The translations under genes and the position numbers were made by a program. A stretch of DNA of 64,000 bases from Tichowtungia aerotolerans (GTDB lineage: Bacteria > Verrucomicrobiota > Kiritimatiellia > Kiritimatiellales > Tichowtungiaceae). Of this stretch, positions 43,209-53,829 are shown in pieces. The stretch spans positions 868,001 to 932,000 of the forward strand of contig NZ_CP047593.1 in NCBI RefSeq assembly GCF_009905215.1. The letters run 5' to 3'. How positions within the stretch are numbered: the stretch's first letter is position 1; each line of letters opens with the position of its first letter. The notes under the pieces were generated by a model. That model saw only the letters and a list, made by a program, of their open reading frames with translations. It had not been told where the DNA came from and did no database searches.

Positions 43209-44447
43209 TCACGGAAGGCGATAGACCTTTGCATAAGTTCCCTCATTGAACCCGTACAGGGATATAATATCGGACCAGAACATGAAAATCCACGGACGAT
43301 ACGAAAGGAAACCGTTTTTTGTGTAGAAGATGTCGTCGGCGATATAAACGGTAGAATGGATCGGCTCGTCCGTCTCCTGATTGAACAAAACAACAACATC
43401 TCCGAACTGGAGATCACCTTTGGCCGGAATAAAATACGTTTTGAACACATCCGCCCATTCGTCCGAATGCACATCGCGCCATTCCGGAACAATGCCATAA
43501 AACTCCATACAAGCTAAGTGGCAATAAATCTTGCTGTCCTTTTCAGGAAAAGTATAAAGCCGTTTTCGAGCTGTAGACGGAAGGAGGTGTATCACATCCA
43601 GCTTTTCAACGCCTCGCGTCTCGGCAATTGAATTGAAAATCGGCAGGACCTCTTTCCGACGATTGTCGATCGCCCAGTAGTTACGAATAGAATTCAAACG
43701 ACTGTCATCATTGATGGTCAGCCGCAGCATCAGCGTGCGCGTCCTGAACAACGACCGCAGAAAACTATTTCTCTCTTCCGGATCCGTAATACGGGAAAGA
43801 ACATACGGTACATCACTGAAAACGACGATTCCCTTTTGAGAATAACACAAAGAACGGATTAACTCTGCACTTTGCAGGGTCAATCCGGCACCTGTGTACC
43901 AACTGACCGGATCACCGGATTCAATAACGATTGGATACGCATAATACGGGTTCTTTTCCGGCCAACGCCGCAAAAGCATGCGCAGTCTGGAACGAATCTC
44001 CGGCGTTAATGTCATGATCAATCGACCTGTCGGAACAATGCGAAGCTCTTTTGAAACAATGGACATATAAGAATTCTTCTGCAAAACAGATTTGCTGATT
44101 CCTATCTTCTCCAGCTTCCTGATGGCCTCTGCCTCTGTGTGGCCCGGAAAACACCAATACATCTGCTCTGAGAACAACTCCGCGTTATCCTCCGTATTTG
44201 GATGCTGAAGATAGAATATATAATATTCCAAATCGCCCCATGGTCCGTCATGAGCCGGGTGAGTCTGACGCAATTCCGAATCGGAGTCCTGTTCAGAAAA
44301 CTGCGAGTCCGGCAAAGCACCATACGGCGTACTGATCAGTCTGGAACGGGCGCCGATAGCCAGCTTGAAATGCTGATTCTCTCCAAACACGCACATAGCG
44401 GACCCGAAAACGATCAGAACTCTTAAAACCAGAAAATAACGTGTCAT
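43209..44447 (-). CDS. secreted protein with NlpC/P60-like C-terminus
   Basis: 412 residues with a signal peptide (VLIVFGSAMCVFG). The C-terminal 120 residues resemble an NlpC/P60 papain-like hydrolase: a Cys in HLACMEFYG, then GDLQFGDVVVLFN and the His in PIHSTVYIADDIFYTKNG. Such enzymes cut peptidoglycan stem peptides. The N-terminal 270 residues are unrecognised. It is upstream of folP on the same strand. Confidence 0.65.
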   Translation of the reverse strand: MTRYFLVLRVLIVFGSAMCVFGENQHFKLAIGARSRLISTPYGALPDSQFSEQDSDSELRQTHPAHDGPWGDLEYYIFYLQHPNTEDNAELFSEQMYWCFPGHTEAEAIRKLEKIGISKSVLQKNSYMSIVSKELRIVPTGRLIMTLTPEIRSRLRMLLRRWPEKNPYYAYPIVIESGDPVSWYTGAGLTLQSAELIRSLCYSQKGIVVFSDVPYVLSRITDPEERNSFLRSLFRTRTLMLRLTINDDSRLNSIRNYWAIDNRRKEVLPIFNSIAETRGVEKLDVIHLLPSTARKRLYTFPEKDSKIYCHLACMEFYGIVPEWRDVHSDEWADVFKTYFIPAKGDLQFGDVVVLFNQETDEPIHSTVYIADDIFYTKNGFLSYRPWIFMFWSDIISLYGFNEGTYAKVYRLP

Positions 44448-44592
44448 AATCCACCTTTATAAAAAGGATCGAAAAATACGTTTCACAACCCGAAACCACA
44501 AGCCCCAAAACTACCGGACTGCCGACTCTCATTCCGGGCAAATCCGAACCTATGCGCTTGTATTTCGACGGGAAGCCTTTAGCTTTGAGGAC

Positions 44593-46341
44593 TTGAAGAA
44601 AACATCCGTCAGTCTGAAGCGCTACCTCGCACAGCATCGTCACGATATTGCGATGACCGCGTTGTGCGCTCTGGTGACAGCCGGAATCAATCTGCTAATG
44701 CCGTATGTAATGCGACTCGGCATCGACGGACTGACAGAAAATACACTGTCTCGCGGCGCACTGATCCGCTATGTGCTGATCTATCTGGCGCTGGCCGTAC
44801 TGGCGACCTGGTTCGCGCGACAGCTGCGCCGCCTGCCGCAGCGGATGTCGCATCAGGTGGAATACGATGTGCGCCGCGACCTGTTTGACCACCTTACCCG
44901 GCTGGATCTGGATTTTTTCCGAGGCGAGCGCACCGGGGATCTGATGACGCGGATGTCGTCCGACCTCACCATGGTGCGCAATGCAATCGGCCAGGGCTTT
45001 CTGCAGGGCACCCGCGCTGTCATCGCGCTGACCTTTGCCTCCATTGTGATGTTCTGGATCGCTCCGAACCTGGCCCTGCTGATTTTCGCGCTGTACATGC
45101 CGGTATCGGTCATCTTTTTCCTGATTTTCAATGTGATCCGCCGCCGCCAGAAAGAACTGCAGGAACAGGTGTCCGAGCTGTCAAACTTTGCCCAGGAAAG
45201 CTTTGCGGGCATCCGATGCATTAAAGGCTTCGCAATGGAGCCGCGCCGCAACCGGCTTTTCGAAGGTGCCAGCCGCGACCTGGCAAATAAGGAAATCCGC
45301 GTGCAGGCGATCCGCCAGTTTCTGTGGCCGATGATGGCCTTCTGGTTCAGCATCGGCACACTGATGCTGCTCTACTTCGGCGGGCGGCAGGTGATTTCCG
45401 GAACGATGAGCGTCGGTGTAGTGGTGCAGTTTCTTCAATACCTGCTCTACCTGCAGTGGCCGCTGCTTTCCATGAGCTGGATGCTCGGGCTGCTTCAGCG
45501 CGGAAAGGTGAGCTGGAAACGGGTTCAGGAGCTGTTCGCCGTCCAGCCGCAGATTGCCGATACGGAGCAAACCGATCACTCCATCCGGGCTCTGAACGGC
45601 TCACTCGACTGGAACGATGTTTCACTGTCAATCGACGGAACGCCGTTGCTGCACGACATCAACCTGCGCGTCCCGGAAGGAAGAACGATCGGAATCACCG
45701 GCCCGACCGGCAGCGGCAAAACCCTGCTGGTTTCGATGGCCGCACGCCTAATGGATCCGACTGAAGGCGAACTGCGCATTGGCGGTCACCCCGCCCGCGC
45801 AGTGCCGCTCGAAACGCTTCGCAGTCAAATCGGCTTTGCCGAGCAGGAACCGGTTTTATTCTCCCAGACGCTTCAGCACAATATTGCGTTTGGCGTTGAG
45901 GAGCCCGTACCGGAGCAGATTGTCTGGGCAGCGAACGTGGCCCATCTGCACAGCGAAGCCGAAAGCTTCCCCGACGGGTACGAAACCGTTCTCGGCGAGC
46001 GCGGAGTAACGCTCTCCGGCGGACAGCGGCAGCGCACCGCCATCAGCCGGGCGGTGGCGCGCCGGCCTCAGATTCTGATTCTCGACGATGTACTCTCGGC
46101 CGTCGACACGCACACCGAGGCATCGATTATGCAAAAGCTTCAGCCGGTCATGAACGACCGCACATGCCTGTTTGTCAGTCACCGCATTTCCACCCTGCGC
46201 TACACTGACGAAATCATTGTGATTGAAGCTGGGCGCATTACCCAGCGCGGCACACACGACGAGCTGGTCGCACAGCCGGGCTATTATTCAGAACTCAACA
46301 CGCTGCAGCAAATTCAGCAACGGCTGGAGGATGACCGATGA
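44593..46341 (+). CDS. ABC exporter half-transporter, degenerate-site subunit
   Basis: 582 residues: six TM helices (residues 15-310) then an ATPase domain with Walker A GPTGSGKT, signature LSGGQ and Walker B ILILDDVLSAVD. The catalytic Glu after Walker B is Asp here, the hallmark of the non-catalytic site in heterodimeric exporters such as TM287/288. The start may be the TTG at 44593 or an internal ATG about 20 codons later. It overlaps its partner gene by four bases. Confidence 0.92.
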   Translation: MKKTSVSLKRYLAQHRHDIAMTALCALVTAGINLLMPYVMRLGIDGLTENTLSRGALIRYVLIYLALAVLATWFARQLRRLPQRMSHQVEYDVRRDLFDHLTRLDLDFFRGERTGDLMTRMSSDLTMVRNAIGQGFLQGTRAVIALTFASIVMFWIAPNLALLIFALYMPVSVIFFLIFNVIRRRQKELQEQVSELSNFAQESFAGIRCIKGFAMEPRRNRLFEGASRDLANKEIRVQAIRQFLWPMMAFWFSIGTLMLLYFGGRQVISGTMSVGVVVQFLQYLLYLQWPLLSMSWMLGLLQRGKVSWKRVQELFAVQPQIADTEQTDHSIRALNGSLDWNDVSLSIDGTPLLHDINLRVPEGRTIGITGPTGSGKTLLVSMAARLMDPTEGELRIGGHPARAVPLETLRSQIGFAEQEPVLFSQTLQHNIAFGVEEPVPEQIVWAANVAHLHSEAESFPDGYETVLGERGVTLSGGQRQRTAISRAVARRPQILILDDVLSAVDTHTEASIMQKLQPVMNDRTCLFVSHRISTLRYTDEIIVIEAGRITQRGTHDELVAQPGYYSELNTLQQIQQRLEDDR

Positions 46342-48116
46342 GCCGCCCGAAGAATCCAAGTCGCGGACTCGCCCGTCGCCTGCTGCGCTACGCCCTGCCG
46401 TACTGGCCGTGGTTGCTGCTCGCCCTGGTTCTGGTGCTGACCGTTTCGGCCTCCATCAACTATCTACCGGTACTCATCAAGCACCTGACCGACCAATGCC
46501 TGCTCGACACGTCCGCCCCGGCCGCGACCCGAATCCATCTGCTCGGACAGATCAGCCTGACCTATCTGGTCATCACGCTCATCGGATACATTCTGCGCTA
46601 CGCCCAGGGGCTGCTCACCGTATGGATCGGACAGAAGATTGTCTACGACCTGCGCGTCGACGTATTCCACAAGGCCCTGCGCATGCACCAGGCATGGTTC
46701 GACCGCACGCCGGTCGGCACCCTGCTCACCCGCGTCACGTCGGACATTGAACGACTGCAGGCCTTCGTCACCGACGGCGTCGCCGGCACCGTTGCTGATC
46801 TGTTTATGCTCTTCGGCATCATGGGCTACATGCTGCTGATCAGCCCGCGCCTGTCGATGGTTCTGTTCCTGCTCCTTCCACCGCTGTTCGCCCTGCTCTT
46901 TTTTGTGAACCACAAACTGCGCAACGCCAATCGCCTCATCCGCAAACGGCAGGCCGCGCTGAATGCGCTGACGCAGGAGGATATCACCGGCATCACCACC
47001 ATCCAGCTGTTCAACCGCGAGTCTGCCGCCCGCAGCGAATTTGATGAACGCAACAACGACCTGCGGCTGGCGCACTTTGAGGAGGTACGCTGGTTCAGCA
47101 TCTATTTCCCCGTCATCGAAACCGGACAGGCCGTCACCATCGCCATTATTCTCGCAGCCGGCGGGCTCTGGCTGCTGGCGGGCGGAACACCGCTCACCGC
47201 AGGAGCACTGATCGCCTTCCTCGCCTACATCCGCGACTTTTTCCGCCCGCTCGGATCGCTGTCCGACAAGGCTGGTTCATTCCAGATTGCCATGGCCTCT
47301 GCCGAGCGGCTTTTCGCGCTGATGGACACACCTGAAGAGGTCAACGATCCCGACGTTCCGCAGCCCACGGATAAAATTGACGGAACCATCGCCTTCGAAA
47401 ATGTCTCCTTCGCTTACACCGAAAACAATCCCGTCCTCAGGAACATCAGCTTTGCGGTTGAACCGGGACAGGTGCTGGCCGTCGTCGGCGCAACCGGATC
47501 CGGAAAAACCACTATCATTAACCTGATCGGGCGCTACTACGATGCAAAGGAAGGCCGCATCACCATCGGCGGAACGGATATCCGCGATTTCAAAAAAGAG
47601 GATCTGCGCAAACGCATCGGAACCGTTTTTCAGGATCCGTTCATTTTCGCCGCGTCGGTTGCCGACAATATCTCGCTGCTCAATCCTGCCCTGACCCGCG
47701 ACGACATCGTTCGCGCCGCCACAGCCGTCAATGCGGACTCTTTCATTCGCAACCTGCCGAACGGCTACGATACCGAACTTAATGAACGCGGCGGCGGACT
47801 GTCTCTGGGCCAAAAACAGCTGCTCGCTATGGCGCGCGCCCTCGCACAGAATCCCGATCTGCTCTTCGTACTCGACGAAGCCACCGCCAGCATCGACACC
47901 GCCACCGAACTGCTTATTCAGGACGCACTTGGCAAACTGGTGAAAAACCGGACCAGCATCGTCATCGCCCACCGCCTCTCCACCATCCGCAACGCCGACC
48001 GCATCCTCGTCATGCGTCACGGAGAACTCGTCGATTCCGGGAACCATGACGAACTCATGGCCCGCGCCGGCTATTACCGCAACCTCTATGAAATGCTTCA
48101 GCAACCTGTTGCATAG
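46338..48116 (+). CDS. ABC exporter half-transporter, catalytic subunit
   Basis: 592 residues with six TM helices and an ATPase with Walker A GATGSGKT, signature LSLGQ (deviating from LSGGQ) and Walker B LFVLDEATASID with the catalytic Glu intact. With the preceding gene it forms an asymmetric heterodimer. The substrate could be a drug, lipid or peptide; nothing nearby indicates which. Confidence 0.93.
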   Translation: MSRPKNPSRGLARRLLRYALPYWPWLLLALVLVLTVSASINYLPVLIKHLTDQCLLDTSAPAATRIHLLGQISLTYLVITLIGYILRYAQGLLTVWIGQKIVYDLRVDVFHKALRMHQAWFDRTPVGTLLTRVTSDIERLQAFVTDGVAGTVADLFMLFGIMGYMLLISPRLSMVLFLLLPPLFALLFFVNHKLRNANRLIRKRQAALNALTQEDITGITTIQLFNRESAARSEFDERNNDLRLAHFEEVRWFSIYFPVIETGQAVTIAIILAAGGLWLLAGGTPLTAGALIAFLAYIRDFFRPLGSLSDKAGSFQIAMASAERLFALMDTPEEVNDPDVPQPTDKIDGTIAFENVSFAYTENNPVLRNISFAVEPGQVLAVVGATGSGKTTIINLIGRYYDAKEGRITIGGTDIRDFKKEDLRKRIGTVFQDPFIFAASVADNISLLNPALTRDDIVRAATAVNADSFIRNLPNGYDTELNERGGGLSLGQKQLLAMARALAQNPDLLFVLDEATASIDTATELLIQDALGKLVKNRTSIVIAHRLSTIRNADRILVMRHGELVDSGNHDELMARAGYYRNLYEMLQQPVA

Positions 48117-48214
48117 GCGCGTATCTGCCCGGCATCCTTACAACCACCGAAGCCAACTGACTCCATCGGTTGATTTCAGAGCCTGCGGTGACCAGCATAT
48201 CCGCAACAGATTTC

Positions 48215-49687
48215 TTATAATCCTTCCTGACCACACTCTCGCCAGGTTCCGCCAAACGCCGGATGCTGCCAGCCCGTAAACCACTCATAGGCATCAAAAC
48301 GCCAGCCTTCTGCGGACATGCGGGGATCATCAACAGACTGAAGTCGGGATATCATTTTTTCGGCCAGTTCTTTTTTTACAGCCGCGTATTGAACGCTGCC
48401 CGCAACATTCTTCAGCTGGTTTGGATCCTGGCGCAGATCGTACAGGATTTCCTCCGGCTGTTTTTGAAGCAGCGCCATATAATCACGATATTCCGGATTG
48501 TTCCAATTTGCCACGTAGTCGTTTTTACACGCGGACGCATCGATATCAACAAAGGTTGGATAGTTTCCCTGCGGCCAGCGGTCCGGCTCGTAATTCCGGA
48601 TATAAAGAAAATCTTTCGTACGAATAGATCGCATCGGATACCCGCCCCAGGAATCCGGCTGAGCCGGACAATGCCTTTCGCGACCGGTCACGATATAATC
48701 ACGGGATTCCAGAATCTGTCCGGACTTTGTTGAGGCAAGCCAGGGCATCAGGCTGCGGGCACTCATCGTCTCAGGAATGGGAATCCCTGCTGCGTCAAGA
48801 AATGTAGGAGCCAGATCAGAAGTGGAAACAAAATCTTTCACGACACGCCCGCCTTTCAGTATGCCCTTTTCCCAATAGACAATCAGCGGCATCTGCGTAC
48901 CTCGATCCTCCAGTCGGGTCTTGGCTCCGGGCAGCGGCATTCCGTTGTCACTGGAAACCACAACCAGTGTATTATCCAGTTCACCGTTTTCTCTCAGCAG
49001 ATCAATCCGCTCTCCCACTTCACGATCAAACCGGGCAATTTCTGCCAAATACCCGGCAAAGGTTTTGCGCGTTCCGGGCGAATCCATCAGAAACGCCGGC
49101 AACACTATATCTTCAGGCATAAACCCGCAGGCTTCGGCATAGCCATCGTCATATGGAAGGTGCGGATCAAGGGATCCGAACCAGAAACAGAACGGCTTAT
49201 CCTTTGGACGCTGGTCCATAAACTCGGCGAAACTTCCAAACTCATGCCCTGCCGGATTGTGATCCCATCCAAAATCCTTCCAGTTTCCCGGAGCCCAGCC
49301 TTTGCGTTCAAAACCAACTGCGTAGCCGGCCTCCTCCAGCAGCCGGGTATAAACCTGATATTTGCTCTGAAATCCGCCAAACAGGTTGGCCGCCTCTTCG
49401 AGCTCAATCGCCATCCGCCCCGTCAGGATCGATGCCCGAGACGGCGCGCACGACGGCGCGGAACAATACGCATGTTCAAACCGAATGCCTTTGGCCGCCA
49501 GTTTATCAAGATTCGGGGTTCTCGTCTGCGAATCGCCATAACATCCCACATTCATGGCGGACAGATCGTCCGCCAGACACAACAGAATATTGGGACGACT
49601 GTCACGCGATGCGGCAACCGCTGCTGCTCCGGCAAACCCGACAGCACCAGCCAGAACAACAGATTTCATTTCTTTTCTTATTCTCAT
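48215..49687 (-). CDS. exported type I sulfatase
   Basis: 490 residues. A signal sequence is followed by a sulfatase core: CLADDLSAMNVGCYG metal site, and CAPSRASILTGR, where the Cys is the formylglycine precursor (C-x-P-S-R). GSLDPHLPYDDG and SSDNGMPLPGA are also typical. It should remove sulfate from a polysaccharide outside the cytoplasm. Anaerobic maturation would need an anSME enzyme, not seen here. The start at 49687 has an AGAGAG site. It is divergent from the XylR-type regulator. Confidence 0.93.
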   Translation of the reverse strand: MRIRKEMKSVVLAGAVGFAGAAAVAASRDSRPNILLCLADDLSAMNVGCYGDSQTRTPNLDKLAAKGIRFEHAYCSAPSCAPSRASILTGRMAIELEEAANLFGGFQSKYQVYTRLLEEAGYAVGFERKGWAPGNWKDFGWDHNPAGHEFGSFAEFMDQRPKDKPFCFWFGSLDPHLPYDDGYAEACGFMPEDIVLPAFLMDSPGTRKTFAGYLAEIARFDREVGERIDLLRENGELDNTLVVVSSDNGMPLPGAKTRLEDRGTQMPLIVYWEKGILKGGRVVKDFVSTSDLAPTFLDAAGIPIPETMSARSLMPWLASTKSGQILESRDYIVTGRERHCPAQPDSWGGYPMRSIRTKDFLYIRNYEPDRWPQGNYPTFVDIDASACKNDYVANWNNPEYRDYMALLQKQPEEILYDLRQDPNQLKNVAGSVQYAAVKKELAEKMISRLQSVDDPRMSAEGWRFDAYEWFTGWQHPAFGGTWRECGQEGL

Positions 49688-49879
49688 AGAACTCTCTCTA
49701 CTTTTTCATATTAAAATTCACCGACTCATCAGTTGGAAACGAATTCGTATATGCCGACTGAGGCCAGACGATATCTGTTTCGACCGGTACGACCTTACGT
49801 TGAAGCTTCTTGACCACCAACGACTCAATATTACAATCAATGAGCTTTGTTACATTTTCCAACCAAACCCGCCCGTCTT

Positions 49880-51064
49880 ATGGATTTAAAACAGAAAAAG
49901 AAAACCATCGGCATAATCCTCGACATCTACTCGATCAGTCATACACGCATGATCACAGGAATTCAGGAGTACATTCAGGAACACAACTGCTCCTGGGATA
50001 TTCGGGTGATTGATACCCGCCGACTGTCAACTCCCACCCCGTTTCCCGTCGACTTCGACGGCATCATCACGCCGCAGGAAGATCCGCTCTTCTTCAACCA
50101 GAAAAATTCGACGGTCGTGTTCATTCGCGGCGATTCCACTTCGGTAACCACTCCCCAGAACGCCGTTCAAATCAGTCATCGCACCCTGATTACCATAGCC
50201 TTTAAACACCTGCTTTCCAAAGGATTCAAATCCATCGGCCTGGCAAGCTGCTCTCACGGTCCATCGCGCCGGTGGATTACCCGCCGGGAAGAGATATTTC
50301 GCCAATGCTGCTCACAACATGACATAGCCGCCTCCATTTACGCCCCTCGTCTTTGCATTGAAAAAGATCAGATGTCCCTGCTCAAAGACATCAGGCAATG
50401 GCTGCTGTCTGCACCCCGTCCTTTTGCTGTTATTGCGCTGAATGATGCCCGGGCAATGGATATCCTGCAATGCTGCAGCCAAAACAACATTCGCATTCCG
50501 GAAGACGTCGCTCTGATGGGCATCGACAACAACCCAACGATCTGTCCGTTCATGACCCCATCACTGACCAGCATTTCCTTAAACTACCGCGCCATCGGAT
50601 ATCAGGCCGCCTCGTTACTGGACACCCATCTATGCGACTCCCCACCTTCTCCTGAAACGATTCCCTTCGACGCATTCACCTTGATTGAACGAAAATCCAC
50701 CGACATTTCCGTACCGCAGGATCCTCTGGTTCAAAACGCTCTCCAGTTCATTCGAGAACATTGTCACAGCCCCATTCAAATGGAAGACATCTGCACGGCA
50801 GTGAATTCCAGCCATACAACACTCAACCGACGGTTCCAGGCAGCAATAAACAGTTCCCTGCATGAAGTCCTTCAGCGCGAGCGGCTCCAGCGAGCCAAGA
50901 AGATGCTGACAGATCCGTCAATGAACCTGAAGGAAATCGCCTACAGCTGCGGCTTTCAAACCCCGCAGTATTTTTCAGCCGTTTTCCGAAAACATGAAAA
51001 CACAACCCCGGGCCAGTACCGAAAAATTCACCAGAACCCGGTCGGCCAACAGCAACCATTTTAA
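49880..51064 (+). CDS. XylR-type regulator: LacI-like sensor with AraC HTH
   Basis: 394 residues from the ATG at 49880. The N-terminal half is a periplasmic-binding-like sugar sensor (KTIGIILDIYSISHTRMITG, VALMGIDNNPTICPFMTPSL). The C-terminal 100 residues are an AraC double HTH (LKEIAYSCGFQTPQYFSAVF). These proteins bind a sugar and activate nearby catabolic genes. Its position between the sulfatase and the glycosidase points to a role in that locus. Confidence 0.9.
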   Translation: MDLKQKKKTIGIILDIYSISHTRMITGIQEYIQEHNCSWDIRVIDTRRLSTPTPFPVDFDGIITPQEDPLFFNQKNSTVVFIRGDSTSVTTPQNAVQISHRTLITIAFKHLLSKGFKSIGLASCSHGPSRRWITRREEIFRQCCSQHDIAASIYAPRLCIEKDQMSLLKDIRQWLLSAPRPFAVIALNDARAMDILQCCSQNNIRIPEDVALMGIDNNPTICPFMTPSLTSISLNYRAIGYQAASLLDTHLCDSPPSPETIPFDAFTLIERKSTDISVPQDPLVQNALQFIREHCHSPIQMEDICTAVNSSHTTLNRRFQAAINSSLHEVLQRERLQRAKKMLTDPSMNLKEIAYSCGFQTPQYFSAVFRKHENTTPGQYRKIHQNPVGQQQPF

Positions 51065-51074
51065 GTTTATTCCA

Positions 51075-51641
51075 TCAGAACAGTTCCCATCCGTCAAAAA
51101 ACAGATTTACCGGTTCTCCAAACTGTGGAAAAAACTGCGGAACCTCAAATTTGAAATTCATGTGAAAGACAACAGGATCGCCCAACGAAGATGCAGCCAG
51201 CACGTCCTTTCCCTGCGTAACCCGGCAATCCGACAGGTTCACATCGAATGCGGTCCATTGCTCAGATTGCAGAATCTGAGCTTTCGGCTGCCAGCTACGC
51301 CGCTGTACATCGATCAGAGTCGGCTGCAGTTTTATTTCAAAACCCGAGTCATTGGGATTAAAAACGGAAAATCGAATCCGCTTCACCTGACGGGCCGCGA
51401 TATCCCATATCAGATTGCCATGCCGTTCTTTGGCTGAAAACCGGAACGTTAATTCCAGCGAATGCCCTCCGCGAAGAGACGGTTTTTTCACGACTCGGGT
51501 GGAAACCAGATCACGCGTGTTACGCTGATAGCGGTCGGTGCGGACCGGCGAACCGAAAAAATTAAAATACACCGGACTTGCCAGTATGCCTCCCGCTCCG
51601 CAGAAGGCTGCGGTCAGTATCTCTCTGCGCTTAATCGACAC
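51075..51641 (-). CDS. exported beta-sandwich protein of unknown function
   Basis: 188 residues. The N-terminus (MSIKRREILTAAFCGAGGIL) looks like a Tat or Sec signal. The rest is beta-rich and could be a carbohydrate-binding jelly roll (HSLELTFRF, RIRFSVFNPNDSGFEIKLQP, FHMNFKFEV). The start overlaps the end of the glycosidase gene by 11 bases, so they are coupled. The binding role is an inference from context. Confidence 0.65.
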   Translation of the reverse strand: MSIKRREILTAAFCGAGGILASPVYFNFFGSPVRTDRYQRNTRDLVSTRVVKKPSLRGGHSLELTFRFSAKERHGNLIWDIAARQVKRIRFSVFNPNDSGFEIKLQPTLIDVQRRSWQPKAQILQSEQWTAFDVNLSDCRVTQGKDVLAASSLGDPVVFHMNFKFEVPQFFPQFGEPVNLFFDGWELF

Positions 51642-53793
51642 GGCGCACCTCCCCTTGCGGCGTCAGCAGCCATTTTCCGAACACTGGAACTGTAATGCAT
51701 TCATCTTCTGTTTCCGGAACTTCCAGTTCACGCTGAATACGGATAGAAAACTTTTTCCCAGCAAACCAGTATTCATTCACCCCGGCAAAGGTCCACTTTT
51801 CAGGCAGCTTCGGAGCAATGATTAATCCGTTCCCCATCGGTTCCAAACCGAAAATTCCAGTCAGATAAAACAGCGGTACCAGACCCGACTCCGGAAACTC
51901 TCGCAAGATTCCCTCCACGTGGGTAACGCCGTGCCAGTTACACGGCTTGCGGTGCAGCTGATCTTTATGAAACTCTTCCAGAATCACCTCCATGCGCCGC
52001 ATCGCATCGGTAATTCCGCGCGTACGTAAACGACTCATCAGATCATAATGCGACACATAAAAAATATGACCTCCATTCTGAATCTGTCCGCCGTATTCGC
52101 CGACCGTCCCAGGTCCAACCTGCATCGTCCAGTTTTCCCAGAACATTCCGTCGTTCACCGCAGCATCAAGGGTGTTGGCGCGTGGCGCAACTTTCCAGAA
52201 ATAAATATCGTCTCCAATGGATGTATCCCCTTTAACCGTTCGGGATCCGTCCAGCCAGCGCAAAACCTGTTCAGCGTGCTCCTCCGTGGCAATCCCGCAG
52301 GCAATCGCCTCCAGGTTAACGAATGTAAAACCGCAATCAGCCATTACCCCCTCTTTGGAAATCCAGCCGGCGAAACGACCGGTTTCCTCGTTCCAGAAAA
52401 GCTCGTTATACCGTTTTTTAACCAGTGGTCGAAGCGCCCGGTATTCGGCGGATTTGTCCGCATTGCCAAGCGCCTCTTCGAGGCGCGCCATCCATTCCAG
52501 GGACTGGAAAAACAGCATATTGGCGTAAGCCGACTGATATCCGAACCGCCAGCCATCCCAATAGTTGCCGCTAAGACCGGAGGCAGAGCCATCGTGCTCC
52601 GGATCATGAATCGTCAGCACACCGGTTTTGCCTTCCATCGTTTCCAGCTGATAGCGCATCGCTTTACGCAGCTTTTCAATCAGCGACACGCCGGTTACAG
52701 CATCCTTTGTCTGCAGGAACTCAAAATTGCGATGCATCAGCGTCCAGTGCGATATTCCGGAAATAAAAACAGCCGGCGTTACATAATGTTTCGAGTGACC
52801 GAGATGAAGAAATCCGTCGCCGGCCACCCCCATCAGTCCCTCTTCATTCTGGGGATAGGTGTTCACCGTCCGTTCAAAATAACCCTTCGAATACGGATCA
52901 TCCATCCACGACAGTTTCATGGAATTCCACAGCGCCCAGATGGTACTTCCGATGCCAAGCAGTCCGCCTTCGTCCGGGCGGTCCGTCGGCCACCATCCGT
53001 CGAAATGATGCAGCACCTCATTTTCTGCCGATCCGAAACTGAGCCACATATTATTCCAGTCGGCCACTGTTTCAGGGTCTGCATCAAAATCAAAAAGCCG
53101 CTCCCCGCGCAACATCTGGATTTCTCCCAGGCGCAGCGCAAACCGACGATCGTCAATCGGCGGTGTGCAGTATGAAACGATGCGCAGCGCATCGCACATC
53201 ACGCCATGCAGCGGAATCAGCACTTTGTTTTTTCCAGGGTCTGGAAAATGATTCCAGCTCGCGGCCGGAATATCGTTCCAAACCCGACCGCCATCCGTGC
53301 TGATTTCAATACAGAAACTTTCTGGAAAAGGATCGGTCCGATCTCTCTCCAGAATCACCGCGTCGACCGCTTCCACCTGATCGAACTTCAACGTGATGTT
53401 CTGCGGGATATAACGGTCCCGTTTCGGATACGGATCACTGCTGCGCGTAAACCCAATCAAAGAGTCCTCATCGGACAATGCCGTCCCAGTGACATCAACC
53501 GATCGCCCCTTCAGCGGAATATTGCGTCCCGAAAGCGTAATGGCCCGCGGCTTCAGTTGGAACCGCCCTGATTTTTTCCAAACCTTGGAAAACCGCGGCG
53601 AAAATTTTGCCAGCCCGTGAGACGTCGGCGTCCACGTTCCGTCTCCCCAGTCGACCAGATACCACACCATCTCTTCGCCGCCGGCGGCCGGCGGTTTATA
53701 CGAAAACGGGCCGCCGGTTTTCACAGCAGCCTGGAGGGTTCCTGCAACCAGCAGAAATACGGCATTACTCAGGAATCTGTTTATGTTTTTCAT
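51631..53793 (-). CDS. secreted six-hairpin glycosidase
   Basis: 720 residues from the ATG at 53793. After a signal peptide, a beta-domain of about 200 residues (EVDAVILERDRTDPFPESFC-like, F5/8 style) precedes an alpha-alpha toroid region (SGNYWDGWRFGYQSAYANML, CGFTFVNLEAIACGI, WMQ-type aromatic patches, FYVSHYDLMSRLRTRG). The exact GH family is not certain; rhamnosidase-like (GH78) and related families are candidates. With the sulfatase and regulator it suggests breakdown of a sulfated polysaccharide. Three palindrome copies lie inside. Confidence 0.75.
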   Translation of the reverse strand: MKNINRFLSNAVFLLVAGTLQAAVKTGGPFSYKPPAAGGEEMVWYLVDWGDGTWTPTSHGLAKFSPRFSKVWKKSGRFQLKPRAITLSGRNIPLKGRSVDVTGTALSDEDSLIGFTRSSDPYPKRDRYIPQNITLKFDQVEAVDAVILERDRTDPFPESFCIEISTDGGRVWNDIPAASWNHFPDPGKNKVLIPLHGVMCDALRIVSYCTPPIDDRRFALRLGEIQMLRGERLFDFDADPETVADWNNMWLSFGSAENEVLHHFDGWWPTDRPDEGGLLGIGSTIWALWNSMKLSWMDDPYSKGYFERTVNTYPQNEEGLMGVAGDGFLHLGHSKHYVTPAVFISGISHWTLMHRNFEFLQTKDAVTGVSLIEKLRKAMRYQLETMEGKTGVLTIHDPEHDGSASGLSGNYWDGWRFGYQSAYANMLFFQSLEWMARLEEALGNADKSAEYRALRPLVKKRYNELFWNEETGRFAGWISKEGVMADCGFTFVNLEAIACGIATEEHAEQVLRWLDGSRTVKGDTSIGDDIYFWKVAPRANTLDAAVNDGMFWENWTMQVGPGTVGEYGGQIQNGGHIFYVSHYDLMSRLRTRGITDAMRRMEVILEEFHKDQLHRKPCNWHGVTHVEGILREFPESGLVPLFYLTGIFGLEPMGNGLIIAPKLPEKWTFAGVNEYWFAGKKFSIRIQRELEVPETEDECITVPVFGKWLLTPQGEVRRVD
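53576..53590. repeat. dispersed palindrome, perfect
   Basis: TTCCAA-ACC-TTGGAA in the glycosidase gene (encodes SKVWK). Confidence 0.9.
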
Positions 53794-53829
53794 CAAGCAG
53801 ACAGCGGGTTTCAAGGGCACGGATTTTAG

